DNA of 37,134 bases from Mycolicibacterium vaccae NBRC 14118 = CIP 105934 (GTDB lineage: Bacteria; Actinomycetota; Actinomycetes; Mycobacteriales; Mycobacteriaceae), in contig NZ_BCRS01000045.1 in NCBI RefSeq assembly GCF_001552715.1, positions 1 to 37,134 of the forward strand, in the 5' to 3' direction. Below the pieces are notes generated by a model that saw only the letters and a program-made list of their open reading frames with translations, was not told where the DNA came from and ran no database searches. Numbering within the stretch: position 1 is the first letter of the stretch; each line of letters begins with the position of its first letter. Shown piece by piece: positions 32,950-37,134 of the stretch. A program made the translations under genes and the position numbers.

Positions 32950-33825
32950 TCACACAATGCTCCGAGTGCGGTCGCCTGCGTGAACCTGCTTGCGTACCGA
33001 CTGCACGACGTGACCGCTCAGTCCAGAACGATGGTTTCGAAGCACGGTGCGCAGAACGCGGATGCCATCGCGGATCGAATGAAGATTGGATTTGCCGGCA
33101 CGTCGCGGGAGTTCAAGGCTCGGCACCTCTGCGATACGCAGTCCCGCCTGCATCGACCGCACCACCATCTCGGCCTCGATCTCGAAGCCGGTGGCCGAAA
33201 GCGCAAGAAGCTCAAGATAGCTGCGGTGAAACGCGCAGAACCCGTAGCACAGATCCGTGAGGTCCGTGCGATAGAGGGAGTTGAAAACACCGAGCAAGAA
33301 TCGGTTGCCGAGGCGCCGGAAGGCGGTGATGTCCAATGACCCACCACCCGGGATGAATCGAGATCCCTTGACAAAGTCGAATCCGTTGGCAAGAAAATGC
33401 AGGTAGTGCGTGATCTCGGCAGGCGCCATGCTGCCGTCCGCGTCCATCATCACAATGACGTCGCCCGATGCGGCCAAAAAGCCTGTCCGGAGCGCGCTGC
33501 CTTTACCCGTGCCCTCCTGGGGCACGATCTTGATGTCTGGACGGCAACTACGGGCGGTGATCAGGGTTGCGTCTGTGGAGTTCCCATCGACGAGGATCAC
33601 CTCGCTGATGTCGTCGCCGATCTGCTCGAGCACCCAGGCGATGTTGCGCGCTTCGTTCTTCACCGGAATCACCAAGCTGACGGTGAGAGCGGGGGGCAGC
33701 GATCGCCCCTTCGGTCGCGCGTCACCGATGTGAGCCGAAGGATCTGCAACGTGGATAGCCCGGCTTGCTATGCGCGCAACCGGCGGCGCCTGGCCGTATC
33801 CGTTAGTCAAATGTTGCTCTGCCAC
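32950..33825 (-). CDS. GT2-family glycosyltransferase (polyprenyl-phosphate sugar synthase-like)
   Basis: The GTG at 33825 gives 291 residues; the first ~45 are poorly conserved in look, so a later start is possible. The catalytic domain is GT2/DPM1-like: VSLVIPVKNEARNIAWVLEQ (49-68), EVILVDGNSTDATLITARS, GKGSALRTGFLAASGDVIVM and the metal-binding DAD in MMDADGSMAPAEI (128-130), then GSRFIPGGGSLD. No C-terminal membrane segments are seen, so it resembles soluble polyprenyl-phosphate-mannose or glucose synthases. It is the first gene of the EPS train and could make the lipid-linked donor used by the GT-C-like protein. A GGGGGGTGGGG tract lies just upstream. Confidence 0.87.
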   Translation of the reverse strand: MAEQHLTNGYGQAPPVARIASRAIHVADPSAHIGDARPKGRSLPPALTVSLVIPVKNEARNIAWVLEQIGDDISEVILVDGNSTDATLITARSCRPDIKIVPQEGTGKGSALRTGFLAASGDVIVMMDADGSMAPAEITHYLHFLANGFDFVKGSRFIPGGGSLDITAFRRLGNRFLLGVFNSLYRTDLTDLCYGFCAFHRSYLELLALSATGFEIEAEMVVRSMQAGLRIAEVPSLELPRRAGKSNLHSIRDGIRVLRTVLRNHRSGLSGHVVQSVRKQVHAGDRTRSIV

Positions 33826-33839
33826 ACCCCACCCCCCGG

Positions 33840-34031
33840 TATTGGCCTGCGATTTCAGTGAAGACCAATTGATTAGCTATTTTTGGCTTTGCTCGCCAAT
33901 TAGCTGTGCGTGAAAACCGACGCTAGCACCAACATATACGCCCGGCAACACTGCTAGATGCGCTTTTTTAGCTAACCGCCGACAATTAGTTGCGGATGCA
34001 AAAGTTTGCTTGATGAAAATTAGCTGTGAAC
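33840..34031 (-). promoter_or_regulatory. AT-rich promoter region of the EPS operon with repeated TTAGCT boxes
   Basis: In front of the first EPS gene the DNA turns AT-rich and carries five related boxes: ATTAGCTA (33872-33879), AATTAGCTGTG (33898-33908), TTAGCTAA (33968-33975, a palindrome), AATTAGTTG (33984-33992) and AATTAGCTGTG again (34018-34028). The two exact 11-base copies are 120 bases apart. A cluster like this is the usual appearance of binding sites for a regulator or a nucleoid protein. The extended last box AATTAGCTGTGAAC recurs with two changes at 6335-6348. The start point of transcription was not determined. Confidence 0.5.
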
Positions 34032-34454
34032 TATCCAGCGATTTCCGGCAGGCGCTATCCGGGGGCGCCTTACGCTCCGGCCTGTTACAAGTTCGTGACC
34101 TGCGTGTTCGAGCCGGCCGCTCATGATCTGCGCCATAAGGCGAAGTCTCATGCCGCGCCTCGCTTATGCCACCACCCCGTTCACGCCACCGCTGACGCTC
34201 ACGACCAATTCGGGCGGCGAAGCTCTGTCGACAAAGTTGCTCGTAGCCGTTTTCGCCTCTGTCGCTCACCAGGTGACAGCATCACGAGCCACTCGCTGCC
34301 GCATCGCTGGAATACCGTGTCGGCGTGACCTCGCGCCGGTCGCGTCGGGTGGATACCTCATCAAAGGATGAATCGCCGCCAGGGCGCTACTACCAACGCC
34401 TCCTCACGCATGCCGCGGCGGGCGAGGTGCACACTCTGACGGCGCCATACGTGG
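34032..34454. other. Intergenic stretch with no recognised feature
   Basis: Short open frames exist on both strands but none has a believable start, ribosome site or family resemblance. It may contain further decayed sequence, like the XPB remnant that follows, but I could not match it to a gene. Confidence 0.4.
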
Positions 34455-34688
34455 CTACCTAACTGAAGCTATTGTCGTGCAGCATTTTTCAGACATGTTT
34501 GGCGGCAGGAGGAGGAGCAGTAGCTGGGGGCGTTCGTACAGCCCAAGGTCGCCGGCCGTCGCGCACTCGGCGCTGTCGCGGACACCCCCGACGCCGAGTA
34601 CGCCGGGCACAGGTAGCTACTCCTCGCCGAGCGTGCCTACGGCTACGCGATCAGGGACGCCGCCGGCTCACTCCGCCCGCCGATCTGA
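34455..34688 (+). pseudogene. Decayed copy of the 3' end of the XPB helicase gene
   Basis: Translated in the frame that ends with TGA at 34686-34688, this stretch reads RQEEEQ-stop-LG (34503-34529), then QPK, then DAEYAGHR-stop-LLLAER (34590-34634), then AYGYAIRDAAGSLRPPI before the stop. The intact helicase at 4370-6019 reads RQEEAQRLG, RPK, DAEYAAHRQRFLAEQ and GYAYVIKDADDLLGPAI. The two internal stops (TAG at 34521 and 34614) align with Arg and Gln codons. By hand, the last 101 bases including the stop match at about 75 positions. The middle is three codons shorter than the helicase. The upstream limit is uncertain: an LP at about 34455 lies at the expected distance but similarity there is weak. 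It cannot encode a working protein. Confidence 0.82.
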
Positions 34689-34706
34689 CCGAGCAGGCGC
34701 GGCGGG

Positions 34707-37133
34707 CTACCACACGCTGACGGTCATCGTACCTGAAGCGCTTTTTCCGCCATTGTCCGTGACGGTTACGGCGATCGTCCGAGTGGTCCATCCGCCCTGG
34801 TTCGCCCAGAACGTCACCGCCCGCAGCGCCTGCTCGTACTGCTCCACCGTCGCCGTCCCGGACAGCGTCAGCATCTTGGAACCGGAATCCCACGAAGCCG
34901 TCACTGGATTACCGGAAGGTTGCACGTATCCGAGGGTGTCGTTCGACTGCACGGAGTGAGTGACCCTCAGCGTGGCGCCGGACAGGAATCCGAGGTCGTC
35001 GCTGATGGAAAGCGTGGCAACAGGATTCATCGGCGGATCGTTGCGGTCGTACGACCTGCCACCTGTGATCCACAAACCGGGCGCCGAATTCTCACGCACG
35101 GTCGCAACGGCCGCGCCGTTCAGCAGGCCCGAACTGCTGACCCCGGTGTCGTCAGATACCGACACGGATAGCCCACGAACAAACACGATTCCGCCCGTGG
35201 CAGAGAAGGTGACAGCCTGTAGCGCCGCCTCGTATTGGGCCTTGGTGCCGATTCCCGTCAGCGTGAGCGTCTTGCTGCCGGCATCCCAAGTTGCAGTGAT
35301 CGGGTTACCTGACGGCTGAACATATCCCAGCACATCACCGGATTGACCGAGGGTCTCGATCGTCACCCTCGCCGACGAAAACCTGTCGGAGTCTGCATCG
35401 GTGATTGTCGCGGACGACAGTAGCCTTACGGGCGCAGTGCCGATGGTGTGGGTGGGCGAACCCGCCGTCACAACCGAGGGAGGCAACGAGTACCGGACGT
35501 TGGCTGTCGCCGCCCCCGGCAGTGCACTGTCCACGTCGGTGTCGTCTGTCACCGTCACCAAGATGCCGCGCACCAGGCCCGCTCCCCCCGTCGCGGAGAA
35601 CGTGACGGCCTCGAGGGCCTGTTCGTACTGGGCCTTCGACGCGACTCCGGACAGCGTCAGCGTCCGAGTCGTGGCGTTCCACGTGGCGCTGATCGGATTG
35701 CCCGATGGTGCAACGTATCCCAGTAGGTCACCGGATTGCCCCAGTGTGGTGATCCTGACGGTCGCTCTCGACATACGGTCTGAATCCGCATCGGCGACGC
35801 TGACAGACGACAGCAGCTTCACCGGCGCACCGCCGATGGTGAAGGTCGGGGCTCCGATGGTTGTCACCGACGGAGGCAGCCCCACCACCGTGACGACCGC
35901 AGAGGCCGGCAACACGCTCCTGACGGTGGTTTCGTCGATGACGTGGATCTGAATTCCGCGGGTCACGCCACCTTGATCCGTCGTGAAGGTGACGGACTTG
36001 ATGGCTTCCTCGTACTGCGCCTTTGTCGCCACACCCGTCAGCGACAGCGTGCGCGCAGCCGCATCCCAGGTACCGGTGATCGATACGCCGTTAGCGGCAA
36101 CGTAACTGAGAACGTCGCCGTTCTGGTAGGCGGTGCCGATCGTGATGGTGGCACCCGACAGACTGTCCGAATCAAGGTCAGTGATCGTCGCCGACGACAC
36201 CACCTTCACCGGAGAACCACCCAACCGGAAAATCGGAGCACCCAACACCGCCACCGACGGCGGCAAACCGACCACAGACACCGTCGCCAAACCCGCCACC
36301 ACACTGCGCACCTGAACATCGTCAGTCACATGAACCGCCAGGCCGCGAGTAACACCACCCTCAGTCGTGGAGAACGTAACCGCCTTGATCGCCGCCTCGT
36401 ACTCGGCAATCGACGCCACACCCGACAACGTCAACGTCCGGGTCGCCGCATCCCAGCTCCCAGTGATCGGACTGCCCGCAACCGCGCTGTAGGCCAACAC
36501 ATCACCGGACTTGAAAGCGGTAGCAATCGCGATGGTGGCACCCGACAGACTGTCCGAATCAAGGTCAGTGATCGTCGCCGACGACACCACCTTCACCGGA
36601 GAACCACCCAACCGGAATATCGGAGCACCCAACACAGCCACCGACGGCGGCAAACCGACCACCGACACCGTCGCCAAACCCTGTGCGAGGCTCTCCTTGT
36701 CGGTGTCATCAACCACCGACACCGAGATCGCTCGAGACACCCCACCCTCGGATGCAGTGAACGTCACCGCGTTGATCGCGGCCTCGTACTCGGCGATCGA
36801 GGCCACCCCCGAAAGCGTGAGCGTCCGGGTAACTGCGTCCCACGATGCGGTGATCGGGCTGCCCTCGGCACCAACATAACTAAGCACGTCCCCGGACTTG
36901 TAGCCCAGCGAACCAATCGTCAGCATCGCTTTCGACAGACGCTCCGAGTCCGCGTCGGTGATCGTCACGGAGGAGACGACCTTCACCGGAGTCCCGCCCA
37001 ACCGGAAGACCGGGGCACCCAGAACCGCGACTGCCGGCGGCAGACCAATAACGGTGACCACCGCAGCACCCGGAACCAGCGACTCCTTCTCAGTGTCATC
37101 AACCACCGAGACGCTGATCGCCCGAGACACCCC
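34707..37133 (-). CDS. Giant repeat adhesin, C-terminal part (N-terminal part outside window)
   Basis: The frame is open from the right edge to a TAG at 34707-34709, giving about 808 residues. They form about six tandem repeats of ~129-130 residues. Each repeat has GLPPSVAVLGAPIFRLGG-like and SSATITDxDSDxLS segments, then a GDVLxYxxxxGxPITxxWD stretch, TRTLTLSGVAS, YEAAIKAVTF and a closing V(T/D)DDT. This is the layout of cadherin/VCBS-type beta-sandwich repeats in large surface adhesins. The protein ends soon after the last repeat (GTMTVSVW) with no anchor, so the anchor or export signal must be outside the window. The acidic DxDSD motifs may bind calcium. Beside an EPS locus it probably acts in cell-cell or biofilm matrix adhesion; this is inference. 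Confidence 0.83.
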   Translation of the reverse strand, partial: GVSRAISVSVVDDTEKESLVPGAAVVTVIGLPPAVAVLGAPVFRLGGTPVKVVSSVTITDADSERLSKAMLTIGSLGYKSGDVLSYVGAEGSPITASWDAVTRTLTLSGVASIAEYEAAINAVTFTASEGGVSRAISVSVVDDTDKESLAQGLATVSVVGLPPSVAVLGAPIFRLGGSPVKVVSSATITDLDSDSLSGATIAIATAFKSGDVLAYSAVAGSPITGSWDAATRTLTLSGVASIAEYEAAIKAVTFSTTEGGVTRGLAVHVTDDVQVRSVVAGLATVSVVGLPPSVAVLGAPIFRLGGSPVKVVSSATITDLDSDSLSGATITIGTAYQNGDVLSYVAANGVSITGTWDAAARTLSLTGVATKAQYEEAIKSVTFTTDQGGVTRGIQIHVIDETTVRSVLPASAVVTVVGLPPSVTTIGAPTFTIGGAPVKLLSSVSVADADSDRMSRATVRITTLGQSGDLLGYVAPSGNPISATWNATTRTLTLSGVASKAQYEQALEAVTFSATGGAGLVRGILVTVTDDTDVDSALPGAATANVRYSLPPSVVTAGSPTHTIGTAPVRLLSSATITDADSDRFSSARVTIETLGQSGDVLGYVQPSGNPITATWDAGSKTLTLTGIGTKAQYEAALQAVTFSATGGIVFVRGLSVSVSDDTGVSSSGLLNGAAVATVRENSAPGLWITGGRSYDRNDPPMNPVATLSISDDLGFLSGATLRVTHSVQSNDTLGYVQPSGNPVTASWDSGSKMLTLSGTATVEQYEQALRAVTFWANQGGWTTRTIAVTVTDNGGKSASGTMTVSVW
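36144..36681 (-). repeat. Near-identical 151-base DNA repeat pair inside the adhesin
   Basis: 36144-36294 and 36531-36681 differ at only three of 151 positions by hand comparison and are 387 bases apart, one protein repeat unit. Other repeat units of the same gene are far more diverged at DNA level. The pair marks a recent duplication or gene conversion and a place where repeat number could change. Confidence 0.85.
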
Positions 37134-37134
37134 G

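Noticed and set aside
31594..33825. Long 5' extensions of the GT4, GT-C-like and other EPS genes
   Set aside because: The extended parts are Arg/Pro-rich and overlap neighbouring genes; family start motifs and ATGA/GTGA overlaps support the shorter starts.
34477..34959. Plus-strand frame of 160 codons running from the XPB remnant into the adhesin
   Set aside because: It is in a different frame from the XPB-like reading and runs antisense through the adhesin, so it is not a gene.
1..37134. CRISPR array, tRNA, rRNA, insertion sequence or integrase
   Set aside because: No direct-repeat/spacer pattern, cloverleaf, transposase or integrase motif was seen. The only tandem repeats are the coding repeats of the adhesin.

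Overview
The window is high-GC DNA from a mycobacterium, probably a non-tuberculous (Mycolicibacterium-type) species. Its left edge keeps a gene order I know from Mycobacterium tuberculosis (rpfA, moaE2, mog, moaC2, a small conserved gene, an XPB-N-like protein, then the XPB/Ercc3 helicase; about Rv0867c to Rv0861c). Everything to the right of the helicase looks accessory.

Layout. (1) 1-6019, conserved backbone: the 3' end of rpfA (+), a tightly overlapping minus-strand molybdenum-cofactor operon, then an XPB-N-like gene and the XPB helicase (+). (2) 6020-10651, secreted functions on the plus strand: an 831-aa exported protein with an acidic linker, an Ig-like domain and a C-terminal right-handed beta-helix of the pectate-lyase type, then an exported lipase-like alpha/beta hydrolase. 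(3) 10683-13655: an aspartyl/asparaginyl-hydroxylase-like protein, a GNAT protein and a larger GNAT-like protein. (4) 33825 down to 13652: a long minus-strand gene train for a cell-surface or extracellular polysaccharide, most of its genes joined by ATGA/GTGA-type overlaps. In order of transcription it encodes a GT2 glycosyltransferase, a GT4 glycosyltransferase, a large multi-pass polymerase/GT-C-like protein, a second membrane protein, a Wzx-like flippase, a second GT4, a NodB-type deacetylase, a UDP-sugar dehydrogenase, a GH113-like TIM-barrel protein, an OafA-type acyltransferase, an SGNH lipoprotein, a GNAT-like protein, an asparagine-synthetase-like protein, an AMP-forming acyl ligase, a PLP-dependent decarboxylase, an ATP-grasp protein and an acyl carrier protein. 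(5) 33826-34706: an AT-rich promoter-like region with repeated TTAGCT boxes, then a decayed copy of the 3' end of the XPB gene. (6) 34707 to the right edge: the C-terminal part of a giant repeat adhesin (minus strand).

The most interesting unit is the last block of the polysaccharide operon (ACP, ATP-grasp, PLP decarboxylase, AMP ligase, amidotransferase-like protein, flanked by two paralogous GNAT-like proteins). Its enzyme set resembles the carrier-protein logic of butirosin side-chain synthesis (amino acid loaded on an ACP by an ATP-grasp ligase, then decarboxylated by a LysA-fold enzyme). The ligase/decarboxylase pair also resembles genes that sit beside exosortase/EPS loci in Gram-negative bacteria. 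I infer that it makes a carrier-bound amino-acid-derived group and transfers it to a sugar of the polysaccharide. This is not proven.

A second notable point is that the accessory region is bracketed, in the same orientation, by the intact XPB gene on the left and a broken XPB 3'-end copy (two in-frame stops aligned to sense codons) on the right. This suggests the whole ~28 kb came in as one unit or arose by an old rearrangement at the XPB gene. No tRNA, rRNA, insertion sequence, integrase or CRISPR array was seen.
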